DNA of 64,000 nt from contig CAZXXS010000077.1 of assembly GCA_964644845.1 (NCBI GenBank), positions 62,001-126,000 on the forward strand, read 5' to 3'. This document shows positions 25,804-35,516 of this stretch, piece after piece. Both the position numbers and the translations under genes were made by a program. This DNA comes from Geothermovivens sp964644845. GTDB lineage: Bacteria; Zhuqueibacterota; Zhuqueibacteria; Oleimicrobiales; Geothermoviventaceae. Every line of letters starts with the position of its first letter. Position 1 is the first letter of the stretch. The notes beneath the pieces were generated by a model. That model did no database searches. It was not told the origin of the DNA and was given only the letters and a program-made list of their open reading frames with translations.

Positions 25804-27195
25804 GTGGAGGGAGGGCAAAACCGCTTTTCGCACCTGGCGGGGCGCGCACGCGACTTTTTGTCGACCGGCATCTGGCATGTCGATCTGCGCTCGCTGACGC
25901 GCATCGAGTCCCTCCTTGTACGTCTGCTCAAACTCCTCATTTTTCTCATCCGGCAATTCCACGCCGACAAGCTTCTCACGCGTGCCTCTGCGCTCACCTA
26001 CTCCAGCCTGCTTTCCATCGTGCCTTTTCTCGCTGTGGTCTTCGCGGTGATGAAAGCCTTTGGTCTGCACATCGACCTGGCACAACCGCTTTGCGATCTG
26101 CTGGCGCCACTTGGCGAGCGCGGCGACACAATTGCGATGCAGATTCTGGAATTTGTAGAAAACTCCCAAACCGGCGCTCTGGGAGCAGTGGGTTTTGCGG
26201 CCTTGCTGGTTACGGTGTTGAGTATTCTGAACAACATCGAGGTTTCGGTCAACGAGATCTGGCACGTTCAACGGATGCGTTCGTGGCTCCGCCGTGTGGC
26301 CGACTACACCGCTCTCCTGGTCATTGGTCCGCTCTCCCTGTTCCTGGTGTTCACTGCCACGGCTTCGGTTACGTCGTCACACGTGGCTCGCGTGGTGGTT
26401 AGCAACCCGGTGTTTCACATCGTGGGCTTCTTAGGACTGAAACTGGCGCCCTACGTCGTGTCCAGTCTCGTTTTCGCTTTGGTCATTGGCCTGGTACCGA
26501 ACACCCGTGTACGTCTGGATGCTGCTGTTGTGGGCGGCATTTTTTCGGGAGTGGCCTGGCAGGCTTCAAACTGGGCGTTCGCCCATTTTGTTGTTTCGGC
26601 GAGTCGGGCGAGTGCGCGCGAAATTCTCTTTGCCGGGTTCGCTGCTCTGCCGTTGTTCTTGCTGTGGATGTACCTGGGCTGGGTGGTTTTTCTGCTCGGG
26701 GCAGAGCTGGGTTACGTCGTGCAGAATGCCGGTGTGATGGAGTGGCGGGAACTGGAACGTCGTTACGGGCACGGGTTGCGCGTTTACATTGGGTTGCGAG
26801 CAGTTTTGGCCCTGGTGTGGCATTTCGTTAAAGGAGAAGCAGTACCAGACACCGCTAAGCTGAGCGCGAGTGTAGGGGCTCCGGTGCCCATCCTGGAGGA
26901 AGTACTCGCCGTTCTGGAACAGCAAAATCTTCTTCTGCGAAGCGGTAACGGTGTGCAGAAGTACGTGCTGAGTCGGGACCCCGAACTGGTCACGGTAGCG
27001 GAAGTTCTGGAGCATCTGCGTGGTGATGTGACCATCCCGGACAGGCTGGTTCAGGAAGATCCGCTGGGCAGGCTCGCCAGAGAGTTGCTGGAAAAAACGG
27101 CAAGGGCGGTTCGAGAAGGGCCGGGTGGTCTGTCGCTCAAGGCCGCGGTAAGCGACAGCCTAACCCTCAGCGACGGAACTGAAACACAGGTGTAA
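25804..27195 (+). CDS. YihY/virulence factor BrkB family membrane protein
   Basis: A 463-residue protein. Residues about 35-315 are the YihY/BrkB membrane domain, six TM helices, with the family motifs RASALTYSSLLSIVPFLAV and GAELGYVVQ. The older label ribonuclease BN for this family is wrong; it is an integral membrane family of unclear transport or envelope function. Residues about 325-435 form a soluble C-terminal domain that looks like a winged helix (LEEVLAVLEQQNLLL, YVLSRDPELVTVAEVLEHL), a common YihY extension. The start is GTG 25804, with GAGG 5 bases upstream. Confidence 0.85.
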   Translation: MEGGQNRFSHLAGRARDFLSTGIWHVDLRSLTRIESLLVRLLKLLIFLIRQFHADKLLTRASALTYSSLLSIVPFLAVVFAVMKAFGLHIDLAQPLCDLLAPLGERGDTIAMQILEFVENSQTGALGAVGFAALLVTVLSILNNIEVSVNEIWHVQRMRSWLRRVADYTALLVIGPLSLFLVFTATASVTSSHVARVVVSNPVFHIVGFLGLKLAPYVVSSLVFALVIGLVPNTRVRLDAAVVGGIFSGVAWQASNWAFAHFVVSASRASAREILFAGFAALPLFLLWMYLGWVVFLLGAELGYVVQNAGVMEWRELERRYGHGLRVYIGLRAVLALVWHFVKGEAVPDTAKLSASVGAPVPILEEVLAVLEQQNLLLRSGNGVQKYVLSRDPELVTVAEVLEHLRGDVTIPDRLVQEDPLGRLARELLEKTARAVREGPGGLSLKAAVSDSLTLSDGTETQV

Positions 27196-27284
27196 TCAGC
27201 AGGGTGCAATTGGTGCACCGACGGTTTGTCTTCGAAGCGTAGGGGCAACGGGGGACGTACGTAGCTCGGTTGGGGAGGTCGCAA

Positions 27285-30200
27285 ATGTGGGGATCCCCGT
27301 TCTCGTTCCACCCGGCGCCGCGCAGAGCGGCCCTCGGGTTGGTTTTTTCCCTGCTGGGAACATTCGTAGGCGAAGAGGTTTGGTCGCAGGTCGTCCTCAA
27401 CGAAGTGATGTTCGACCCCTCGGGCAGCGATTACTACGACGAATTCGTGGAGCTCCTCAACACGAGCTCGGACACGGTGAACCTGGCCGGCTGGCAGATC
27501 GGTGACGACCAAGAACTCGACGGACTTGTGGACGCCGGTCAGGGTTTGAGTCTTCTACCCGGACAGTTCGCTCTTGTTCTCGATCCGGGCTACTTCCAGC
27601 ATTCTTCCACGTACGACAGTTTGATCCCATCCGAAGCCCTGGTGGTTACGATTGATGACGGTGCCTTTGGTAGCGGTGGATTCTCCAATTCGCACCCGGA
27701 GACGGTGTTTCTGGTAAGCACTGCTGGTGACACTGTCGGTGCTTACCGCTACTCGCTCGGCAACGCACCTGGCTTCAGCGACGAAAAACTGGACCCAGAG
27801 GGTGATGACAGCGCGGACAACTGGGCAGACGCGCGAGTCTTCCTCGGTACACCGGGCTTCGTGAACTCGGTGGCTCAGAAAGCGGTGGACGTCGCGCTGT
27901 CGCTGGTGGGACGGGACACGATGCTTGTGTCCGAGCGGCAGCGCGTTCACTTGAGCGCGGTGGTACGGAACCTGGGCAAACAGGCGGTTCGCGCTGCAGG
28001 CGTGGTTCTCTGGTGGGACCGGGACGCTGACGGAACGCCGGGTGGGGCGGAAATTGTCGAACGAAAAACACTGCCCGCCCTCTCCCCGGGCGATTCCACC
28101 TCCGTGGAGTTCGACTGGTCGCTACCTGGTGTGGGACTGTACCTCTTGCGCGCGCAGGTCGAAACTGCTGGCGACGGAACGCTTGGGGACAACAGTGACT
28201 CTGTGCTTGTGGCCGCTCCTTGCAAGGCAGGTGAGGTTGTGATCAACGAGATCTACTACCGTCCTGCTGCTGGCGAACCGGAGTGGATTGAACTTTACAA
28301 CGTCGGCCCGGACTCGGTGAGTCTGGCCGGGTGGTGGTTGTCAGACGGGACTCGGCGTGGCACCGTGCAGCTGCGTCTGGACGCAGCAAGGCGGCTTCTG
28401 GCCCCAGGGGGCTACGCTGTCCTTGCTGAAACCCACGAGTTCTCGGGCTTCGTGCAGCTCCCACCGGGTTGCGTTCTCCAGCCCCGAAACGGTTTCCCTT
28501 CACTGAACAACACGGGCGACCTGGTGGTCATCCGCGACTTTGCGGGCACGGCGGTTGACAGCGTGCGCTACTGGCCAAGTTGGGGTGGAGAGAACGGTAT
28601 TTCGCTGGAGCGCGTCAGGCCGAAGTGTTCTTCTACCGACCGGGACAACTGGCGAAGCTCTGTTGCGACGGACGGTTCAACGCCAGGGCGGAAGAACTCG
28701 GTGTCTCCACCAGATCGTGCTCTGGACGTGAGACTCTCCGTGCGGTCCCTGACTTGCGTTGCGCTGGGCGAAGACGTTTCGATTACTTGCGTTGTCCGTA
28801 ACACAGGGCTTGCGCCTGTTGTGTCCTCGCAGCTGGTTCTGCTGGTCCGGCATGCTGAACCGTGTGGCTCGGACTCAGTGGTGCTTGGCCCCCTTGACGT
28901 GCCTGCGCTTGTTCCGCTGGATTCGTTCGCCGTGCCTGTTTCCTGGGTCTCTGCGAAACCTGGCCGTTGGACAGCGCTGAGCTGGGCCGTCGCTGTTGGG
29001 GTGTCTGCGGCAACGGACACGGCGCGTGCGACCTTGCAAGTTTTGTTTCCGTCTCGAACAGCGGTTGTGAACGAGATTCAGTTCGATCCCCCGCCGGGTG
29101 AACCAGAGTGGGTTGAGGTGTTCAACTCGGGTAGCCAGGGCGCGTCGTTGGACGGTTGGGAGCTTGGCGACAGCCGCAGGCGCGTGCCTCTGGATTCAAC
29201 CGGCGTTTGTCTCGAACCGGGAGGCTACGCGCTCCTTCTGCCTCCTGGCGAAATGCCACCCGTGGACACTCCACCGGGTGTTGCGGTGTGGCACACGGCC
29301 GGTACCTGGCCGGGATTGAGCAACGGCGGGGACGCCGTGGTTCTCGTGGATCCTTGTGGTTCTGCCGTTGACAGCGTTTTCTACCGGCCCACGTGGGTGC
29401 ACGGAACGGGTAGCCTGGAGAGGATTCTGGCCGGAGGGCCCAGCACCGACAGTACGAACTGGGAAACCTGCCAAGCCCCGTCTGGCGCCACGCCCGGGCG
29501 TCTGAACGTGGCGACTCCGCGAGACGTCGATCTTGCAGTTGAAGCGGTGAAGGTCGACAGGACACACGTCGGTGTTGAAACGGGTGTCAGCGTGTGGGTG
29601 AGAAACGTCGGGTTGTCCGGGGTCTCGCAAGCCACCCTGGCCGTAACGTGGCTGGAAACTGGTGAGCGAGTCTGGACTGGTAGTCTGGGGCCTCTTGCCC
29701 CAGGCGACAGTGTCGAGCTCAGCGGCGAGGTTCAGTTTGACCGCCCTGGTTGGGCTACGCTGCAAGTGTCGCTTCGCTGCGCCCTCGATTCTCGCACGGC
29801 TAACGACACGGCCCAAAGTCGCTTGTACGTGTCGGTGCCCTTTGGGTCGGTCGCTTTCAACGAATTGTACGTCACACCTCTGCCCGGAGAGGCCGAGTGG
29901 GTGGAAGTCGTCAACAACACTCGGTGGCAGGTGGACTTGAAAGGTTGGACTCTCCAAGACCAGCGTGGGCCGCGTGGCGCGGGAACGGTTCTGGATTCTC
30001 TTGCCCTGTCGCCGAGCAGCTTCGCCGTCTTCGCCGCGGATTCCTCGGTGTGGAGTACGTGGGGGCAGGGGACAAGTGGGGCGCGTGTTACACTGGATCG
30101 CTGGCCTGGATTCAACGACGCCGGCGACGTGGTCCGTCTGGTCGATCCCGGGAGTGCCGTGGTGGATTCGGTACGTTACAGCGGTTTCTGGCCACTTGAG

Positions 30201-30644
30201 TCTGGTTATTCGTTGGAAAAGTTACGACCGGAACTGCCTTCACCTGCGCAGGCAAGCTGGGTCCGGAGTGCCGATCCAGGCGGCGCGACACCCGGGCAGC
30301 CGAACAGCGTTTTCGCCTACACAACGCCGAAAGAAGCGGCCTTGGGCGTGGCACCGAACCCGTTCTCACCGGACGGCGACGGTCACGAAGACGTGGCTGT
30401 GTTCAGTCTCAACTTTCCGTGTGCGTCAGTAGAAGCGCGGCTGCGGCTGTTTGACGTGCTCGGTCGTCGGGTACGTCAACTTTTGGCTAACGAGCTTTGC
30501 GGTCCGCACAGGCTGGTGGTCTGGGATGGTCGTGACGATCTGGGCCACCTGTGCCGTGTCGGCCCTTACGTCGCGCTGCTGGAATGGCACGCGGCAAACG
30601 GTCAACGAGGAGCTGAACGCGCAGTGGTCGTGGTGGCCTGGTAG
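27285..30644 (+). CDS. Secreted multi-domain protein: four lamin-tail (LTD) and three CARDB-like domains plus FlgD-like C-terminal domain
   Basis: A 1119-residue secreted protein with a signal peptide in the first 35 residues (ending near VWSQ). Four lamin-tail domains begin at about residues 36, 318, 593 and 855, each opening with a (V/I/A)NE(V/I/L) strand followed by E(F/W)(V/I)E(L/V) and ending in a GWxLxD strand. CARDB-like Ig domains (VDVALSLV, LDVRLSV and VDLAVEAV starts) occupy the spacers. The last 100 residues are a FlgD-like / type IX-style tail (APNPFSPDGDG, RLFDVLGRRVRQL). ATG 27285 has GGGGAGG 6 bases upstream. Likely a surface or released adhesive/scaffold protein; no catalytic motif was seen. 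LTDs are known in secreted nucleases and large FCB surface proteins. Confidence 0.85.
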   Translation: MWGSPFSFHPAPRRAALGLVFSLLGTFVGEEVWSQVVLNEVMFDPSGSDYYDEFVELLNTSSDTVNLAGWQIGDDQELDGLVDAGQGLSLLPGQFALVLDPGYFQHSSTYDSLIPSEALVVTIDDGAFGSGGFSNSHPETVFLVSTAGDTVGAYRYSLGNAPGFSDEKLDPEGDDSADNWADARVFLGTPGFVNSVAQKAVDVALSLVGRDTMLVSERQRVHLSAVVRNLGKQAVRAAGVVLWWDRDADGTPGGAEIVERKTLPALSPGDSTSVEFDWSLPGVGLYLLRAQVETAGDGTLGDNSDSVLVAAPCKAGEVVINEIYYRPAAGEPEWIELYNVGPDSVSLAGWWLSDGTRRGTVQLRLDAARRLLAPGGYAVLAETHEFSGFVQLPPGCVLQPRNGFPSLNNTGDLVVIRDFAGTAVDSVRYWPSWGGENGISLERVRPKCSSTDRDNWRSSVATDGSTPGRKNSVSPPDRALDVRLSVRSLTCVALGEDVSITCVVRNTGLAPVVSSQLVLLVRHAEPCGSDSVVLGPLDVPALVPLDSFAVPVSWVSAKPGRWTALSWAVAVGVSAATDTARATLQVLFPSRTAVVNEIQFDPPPGEPEWVEVFNSGSQGASLDGWELGDSRRRVPLDSTGVCLEPGGYALLLPPGEMPPVDTPPGVAVWHTAGTWPGLSNGGDAVVLVDPCGSAVDSVFYRPTWVHGTGSLERILAGGPSTDSTNWETCQAPSGATPGRLNVATPRDVDLAVEAVKVDRTHVGVETGVSVWVRNVGLSGVSQATLAVTWLETGERVWTGSLGPLAPGDSVELSGEVQFDRPGWATLQVSLRCALDSRTANDTAQSRLYVSVPFGSVAFNELYVTPLPGEAEWVEVVNNTRWQVDLKGWTLQDQRGPRGAGTVLDSLALSPSSFAVFAADSSVWSTWGQGTSGARVTLDRWPGFNDAGDVVRLVDPGSAVVDSVRYSGFWPLESGYSLEKLRPELPSPAQASWVRSADPGGATPGQPNSVFAYTTPKEAALGVAPNPFSPDGDGHEDVAVFSLNFPCASVEARLRLFDVLGRRVRQLLANELCGPHRLVVWDGRDDLGHLCRVGPYVALLEWHAANGQRGAERAVVVVAW

Positions 30645-31013
30645 AATCGAACTGACTGAACGCGAGGCTCTTGAAACGACTGGGGCCATCTGCGGGATCT
30701 TCGTCGACTACACCAGAAAACCTGTGCAGGACGGAAGGTGGGGGGCTCGAAACGCACGTTTTGTTCAGAGCTCCCGAAAAGCGGGTTGCAGAAGCTCTGC
30801 AGATGCGGAGCGACGAGTTCCGGACGCGGTCGGTTAGAACCGTTTTTCCCGGGAGAACGGCTGGAGACTTACGACTCCTTGCGGCGGGAGGTAGAACGAT
30901 CTTTAAAGTCCCGCCCGCTGGGTAGACAACGCTACCGGTGACGGTTAAACCACTCGGAGATGTCTACCCGTTGCCACGCCAAGAGGGGCGAAGGAACAGG
31001 CAGCGAAAAGCGC
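30645..31013 (+). other. Intergenic region upstream of the kinase gene, with repeated inverted motifs
   Basis: No gene recognised in the 647 bases between the LTD protein and the kinase start. Related short motifs recur: GGGTAGAC (30920-30927) is inverted as GTCTACCC (30962-30969), and TAGACAACG (30923-30931) is inverted as CGTTGTCTA (31030-31038), the last overlapping the -10 of the promoter at 31014. This could be an operator set or simple RNA secondary structure. Short open frames here lack ribosome-binding sites and homology. Confidence 0.35.
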
Positions 31014-31042
31014 TTGACTTTACACGTGGCGTTGTCTAAAAT
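31014..31042 (+). promoter_or_regulatory. Sigma-70 promoter of the Ser/Thr kinase gene
   Basis: TTGACT (31014-31019), a 17-base spacer, TAAAAT (31037-31042). The leader is about 240 bases if translation starts at 31292. Confidence 0.7.
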
Positions 31043-31291
31043 CCAACGGAGAGCACAATGTCCGACAGAATCGAGGAGGGATCGGCTGCCACTCCTGCTC
31101 AGCCTTCCGCACGACTTGCCTTCTCTTAGCCGCTCTCTGTGAGATTGCCCACGTCCGGCCTGTGCTGGCCAACTCCTCCTCTTTTCGAATCCAGGATCGT
31201 TGATTCCGGCGGGGTGTCGTGTGCGCGCAGCTCGCGCGACGGGATGAAGCTGCGGAGGCAAACAGCTCGTTTCCCGGGAGGTGGCTCGGAG

Positions 31292-34189
31292 ATGATCGGG
31301 ATGAGGATTTCTCACTACGAGGTGGTAGCCGAAATTGGGCGCGGTGGAATGGGGGTTGTGTACCGGGCGCGGGATGTACGGTTGGGGCGTACCGTGGCAC
31401 TGAAGTTTCTTCCTCCGGAGTTGACCAGCGACGAGGTGGCGAGGGAACGCTTTGTGCGTGAGGCTCAGGCCGCTTCGGCGCTGAACCACCCGAACATTTG
31501 CACCATCCACGAAATCGACGAAACGGACCAGGGTCGCACGTTCATCGTGATGGCCTGCTACGAGGGGGAATCGCTCCGTGAGCGGTTGGCAAGAGGGCCG
31601 TTGGAGGAAACGGAGGCACGCGAAATTGCACTGCAGATTGCCGAGGGTCTCGCCGCGGCCCACCGAAAGGGCATTGTACACCGGGACATCAAGCCTGCCA
31701 ACATCTTTCTCTGCGATGACGGTTTTGTGAGGATCCTGGATTTCGGACTCGCCAAACTCACCGGCGGTCCTCAGATTACGAAAGACTCGACGACACTGGG
31801 TACCGCTGCCTACATGGCGCCAGAACGCTACCGGGGTGAGACGGAAGACTCCCGGAGCGACATCTGGTCACTTGGTGTTGTTCTCTACCAGATGCTCACC
31901 GGCCGGCTGCCGTTCGAGGCCGAGTACGAGCAGGCCATGATGTACGCGGTTTTGAACGAAGAGCCCGAGTCGCCTTCGAGCAAACGCCCGGGGTTGAATC
32001 CAGCTTGGGATGCGATTTTGGCCAAATGCCTGGCCAAAGAGCTGAACCAGCGCTACGCCACCGTGCAGGAGTTGATCGACGAGCTGCGACGTCTGGCTGG
32101 GAGAGCGGCGAGCAGGACACCCTTGCAGGCTAACCCACCCGTGCGGGAGGGGAAAAGGTCCGTTTCCTCTCGAGTCGCCGGGACTGCGGTTGTGGCCGCG
32201 GTGGTTCTGATTCTGGCATTTCTTGTCGTCTGGTTCCTTGGGCGCCAGAGAGGTGGTGAATTTGGCGAACGGGTCCCGATCGCGGTTGTGGATTTTACCA
32301 ACCAGACTGGCGAGCCGGAGCTGAACGGCCTATCGGGGATGTTAATCACTGCACTGGAGCAGTCCCGTCGTTTGAAGGTGCTTACACGCTCGCGGATGTT
32401 CGACATTCTGGCACAGCTTGGACAGGACAATGTGTCTAAGATTACCGAAGCGCTTGGTCGCAAGGTGTGCGCTTACGTTGGTATCCGCATGCTTGCCAGC
32501 GCTACAGTGCACAAGTTCGGCAATGTCTACGCCATCGACCTGAAGGTTCTCGACGTCCCCAAGGATGAGTACGTGTTAACCGCGAAAGTACAGGGGCGAG
32601 GGCAGGAATGCATTCCGTCGTTGATTGATGAGCTCTCGGAGAAGACGCGCGAAAGACTGCGTGAGCGGCCGGCGGAAATTGAAGCCCGGAGTGTGAGCGT
32701 CAGCAGACTGACTACCCCGAATTTGGAGGCCTACCACCATTTCTTCCGTGGCGAAGAGCTCGTGGATCGACTGAAATTCAAAGAGGCTGGACGTGAATTC
32801 GCCCGCGCCATTCAGCTCGATTCGACCTTTGGCCTGGCTTACTACAGGTATGCCTACGCGCAGAGCTGGCTCCTGGCGAAAGAGGAACCGTCGCTTCGAC
32901 TGATTGAGAAAGCCTTTGCTTTACTGGATCGGATTCCCAAGAGGCAGCAGTTCCTGGTGAGAGCTGTCTACGCCCAGATCACACAAGGCTTTGAAGCCGG
33001 TGTCGCCGTGCTCAAGCAAATGGAGAAACGCTACCCCGATGACAAAGAAATGATCTACAACATCGGCGATTGGTGTTACCACGCCGGTAGGTACAACGAG
33101 GCCGAAACCTACCTGTCGCGTTCCTTGGCGATGGATTCATCGAACACGCGTGCCCTACAGCATCTGACCTGGGTCTACTGGGAAACGGGTAGGTACGAAG
33201 ACATGTTGCGACTCGCCAAGACGTACGTCAGGTGGAATCCCAATTTGGAGGCGTACGGTCTTGTGGCTTCTGCTTACGCTTGTCTGCGAGAACTCGAACC
33301 CGGCGAGGCTTACTTCCAGGAAACTCTACGACGCTACCCGGACCGCTACGCGGCGCGCGCCGGACTGGCTGACCTTTACATCTACCACGAGCACTTTACC
33401 GAGGCCGAGCAAGCGCTGAAACCGCTGATTGTCCCAGGGGTGGAATCGCATGCGCGACAAGCAGGCTACTACAGGTTGGCGAAAGTCCATTTCTACCAGG
33501 GGCGTTTTCGCGACGGGCTCTCGGATTTGGACAAACTTGCGGCACTTGAGCGCGAGGACGCCGACACCACCGCGTTTGTAGGCACGCTCCTTTTGAAGGC
33601 ACGACAAGCGTACCAGGGCTGGGGCGACGTTGGGAAGGCTTGGCAACTTGTTGAACCGTGTTTGGAGTTCGAATCGGCCCTCCGAAACTCGGTCAATCCG
33701 GGCGAGCTTTCGATTTTGCTGGTCTGTCGGGGCGAGTACGAGCGAGCACTGCAAGTTAGCGGAGTTTACGGAAGCAGCGGGACCGCGCTCCGCTGGAGGC
33801 AGATTCTTCAGTTTCTGATTCGTGCGTCCAAAGGCGAACGTGCCTCCGCCGACTCGCTTGGTCGTTTTCTCCTCAAAGAGGTTCATTTGTCTCCCGCTTT
33901 TGAATTGCTTGTGGCCAATAGGCTTGGACAGTTGGAGTTCGAACTGGGTAACCTGGAAGAGGCTGCGGTCTGCATGCGGCGAGTCCAGGAGCTCAAGACG
34001 GACACATTCGGGTTTCGCTCGGTACGTTACGCTCGCAGTTACTACTGGCTTGGGCGAATTTACGAAGCGAAGGGCGATCTGGACCTGGCGAGGGAAAACT
34101 ACGCAAGGTTCCTGGGTCTTTGGCACCGGGCCGACCGGGATTTGCCGGGACTTGTGGACGCGAAACGGCGTCTGGCGCGGTTACTGTGA
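31292..34189 (+). CDS. Transmembrane Ser/Thr protein kinase with TolB-like and TPR regions
   Basis: A 965-residue protein. The Hanks-type kinase domain spans about residues 8-265 and is intact: glycine loop GRGGMG (16-21), K38 in VALKFL, H130-R131-D132 in VHRDIKPAN, D150 in DFGLAKL, and an APE-like MAPERY. One TM helix follows at about 296-316 (VVAAVVLILAFLVVWFLG). Next comes a TolB-like domain (about 328-445: PIAVVDFTNQTGE, ALEQSRRLKVLTRS, ATVHKFGNVY) and a long helical TPR array to the end. This kinase-TolB-TPR order is known in Acidobacteria and FCB phyla. ATG 31292 follows GGGAGG by 10 bases; ATG 31301 is an alternative. A GAF-SpoIIE phosphatase gene starts 22 bases after the stop. Confidence 0.88.
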   Translation: MIGMRISHYEVVAEIGRGGMGVVYRARDVRLGRTVALKFLPPELTSDEVARERFVREAQAASALNHPNICTIHEIDETDQGRTFIVMACYEGESLRERLARGPLEETEAREIALQIAEGLAAAHRKGIVHRDIKPANIFLCDDGFVRILDFGLAKLTGGPQITKDSTTLGTAAYMAPERYRGETEDSRSDIWSLGVVLYQMLTGRLPFEAEYEQAMMYAVLNEEPESPSSKRPGLNPAWDAILAKCLAKELNQRYATVQELIDELRRLAGRAASRTPLQANPPVREGKRSVSSRVAGTAVVAAVVLILAFLVVWFLGRQRGGEFGERVPIAVVDFTNQTGEPELNGLSGMLITALEQSRRLKVLTRSRMFDILAQLGQDNVSKITEALGRKVCAYVGIRMLASATVHKFGNVYAIDLKVLDVPKDEYVLTAKVQGRGQECIPSLIDELSEKTRERLRERPAEIEARSVSVSRLTTPNLEAYHHFFRGEELVDRLKFKEAGREFARAIQLDSTFGLAYYRYAYAQSWLLAKEEPSLRLIEKAFALLDRIPKRQQFLVRAVYAQITQGFEAGVAVLKQMEKRYPDDKEMIYNIGDWCYHAGRYNEAETYLSRSLAMDSSNTRALQHLTWVYWETGRYEDMLRLAKTYVRWNPNLEAYGLVASAYACLRELEPGEAYFQETLRRYPDRYAARAGLADLYIYHEHFTEAEQALKPLIVPGVESHARQAGYYRLAKVHFYQGRFRDGLSDLDKLAALEREDADTTAFVGTLLLKARQAYQGWGDVGKAWQLVEPCLEFESALRNSVNPGELSILLVCRGEYERALQVSGVYGSSGTALRWRQILQFLIRASKGERASADSLGRFLLKEVHLSPAFELLVANRLGQLEFELGNLEEAAVCMRRVQELKTDTFGFRSVRYARSYYWLGRIYEAKGDLDLARENYARFLGLWHRADRDLPGLVDAKRRLARLL

Positions 34190-34211
34190 CGAAAGAGCCC
34201 TGGAGGAGCCG

Positions 34212-35516
34212 ATGAATCACGTCGACGACACGGATGTTCTGGACCACCTGCGTCGTGAGAATCAAAGGCTGCAAAGGAGCGTGCTCGAACTTTCCGTCCT
34301 CAACGACGTGGCCACAGCCATCGGATCGACGCTGGCACTGGATGAAATCATCGACCTGATCATCGAGAAGTGTGTGAAGCACTTTCGGGTCGAGCAGGGG
34401 GCCGTGCTGCTGTTGGACGAGCGTCAGGATCGTGTGTCTTTTCGCACGATGGTGCGCAAGCTCGACACTGCCGGCTACCGTCAGCCTTACCGGCTCGACG
34501 CCGAACTCTCCGGCTGGATGCTCAAACACCGGCGGCCCTTGATTGTGAACGATTTGGCCTCGGATGAGCGCTTCTCAAGCGCAGGGGCGGCGCCATTTGA
34601 AATCCGTTCGCTCCTGGCAGCACCCCTGATGTTGAAGAACAAAATGGTGGGCTTGATTTGCTTGTTCAACAAGAAGCTCCCTGAAGGGTTCACATCGAAT
34701 GACCAGCGTTTGCTTTCGATTTTGGCGGTGGAGTCGGCGCAAGTGATCGAGAACGCGCGTCTTTACCAAGAGGAACAGGAACTGCGCCGCGTCCAGGAGG
34801 AGCTGCGCGTGGCGTCGGACATCCAGCGTGGATTGCTACCCAAAGCCTTTCCGGAAATCGGTGGCTACGACATCGCTGCGGTTAATCTGCCTGCGCGCGT
34901 AGTGAGCGGAGATTACTACGATTTCATCCATCTTCCTGATGGCCAGCTGGGCTTTTGCCTTGGCGACGTTTCGGGGAAAGGCATGCCCGCCGCGTTGCTG
35001 ATGGCCAACCTGCAGGCCATCATGCGGGCACAGGTCTTGCTCGGTTTGTCCCCTCAGGCGTCCATCGAGAACGTGAACTTTCTGCTTTTTCACAACACCA
35101 CACCGGAGAAGTTCGCTACCCTCTTCTTCGGGGTACTGGATCCCTCTGACCACACCTTGACCTACTGCAACGCCGGTCACGATCCGCCTTTCCTGTTTTC
35201 TGCGGGTGGCGCCGTGCAACGTCTGGAAACGGGTGGCACCGTGGTGGGCTTCCTGGAGAAGATGACGTTCGCCGAAGATCGCGTGTCCCTGGGACCGGGA
35301 GACGTGCTCCTTCTGTACTCGGACGGGGTAACGGAAGCGATGAATGTGCGGGAGGAAGAATTCGGCGAGGAACGACTTCAACGTGTGGCGCAAAGCATGC
35401 TGGGGCAGCCTGCCGCGGCCTTGATCTCGGCTGTGTTAGCGGCCGTACGGGGTTTCACGGGTGATCGCTCGGCCAGCGACGACATCACGGTGCTGGCGAT
35501 CAGAAGGGCTCACTGA
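34212..35516 (+). CDS. GAF-domain SpoIIE/RsbU-type PP2C phosphatase
   Basis: A 434-residue protein. A short N-terminal coiled coil leads into a GAF domain (about residues 30-185, ATAIGSTLALDEIIDLIIEK; RSLLAAPLMLKNKMVGLI) and a PPM/SpoIIE phosphatase domain (about 205-432). Metal-binding motifs are intact: VVSGDYYDF, LGDVSGKGMPAALLM, CNAGHDPP, LLLYSDGVTEAMN and SDDITVLAIR. Such enzymes dephosphorylate STAS antagonists or phospho-Ser/Thr proteins when the GAF domain senses its signal. It starts 22 bases after the kinase gene with GGAGGAG, so kinase and phosphatase are almost certainly one operon. STAS proteins at 20584 and 41553 are possible substrates. Confidence 0.9.
   Translation: MNHVDDTDVLDHLRRENQRLQRSVLELSVLNDVATAIGSTLALDEIIDLIIEKCVKHFRVEQGAVLLLDERQDRVSFRTMVRKLDTAGYRQPYRLDAELSGWMLKHRRPLIVNDLASDERFSSAGAAPFEIRSLLAAPLMLKNKMVGLICLFNKKLPEGFTSNDQRLLSILAVESAQVIENARLYQEEQELRRVQEELRVASDIQRGLLPKAFPEIGGYDIAAVNLPARVVSGDYYDFIHLPDGQLGFCLGDVSGKGMPAALLMANLQAIMRAQVLLGLSPQASIENVNFLLFHNTTPEKFATLFFGVLDPSDHTLTYCNAGHDPPFLFSAGGAVQRLETGGTVVGFLEKMTFAEDRVSLGPGDVLLLYSDGVTEAMNVREEEFGEERLQRVAQSMLGQPAAALISAVLAAVRGFTGDRSASDDITVLAIRRAH

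Noticed and set aside
25141..26271. 376-codon antisense frame across the amidohydrolase and YihY genes
   Set aside because: It spans two clearly assigned plus-strand genes and the gap between them, with no start signals.
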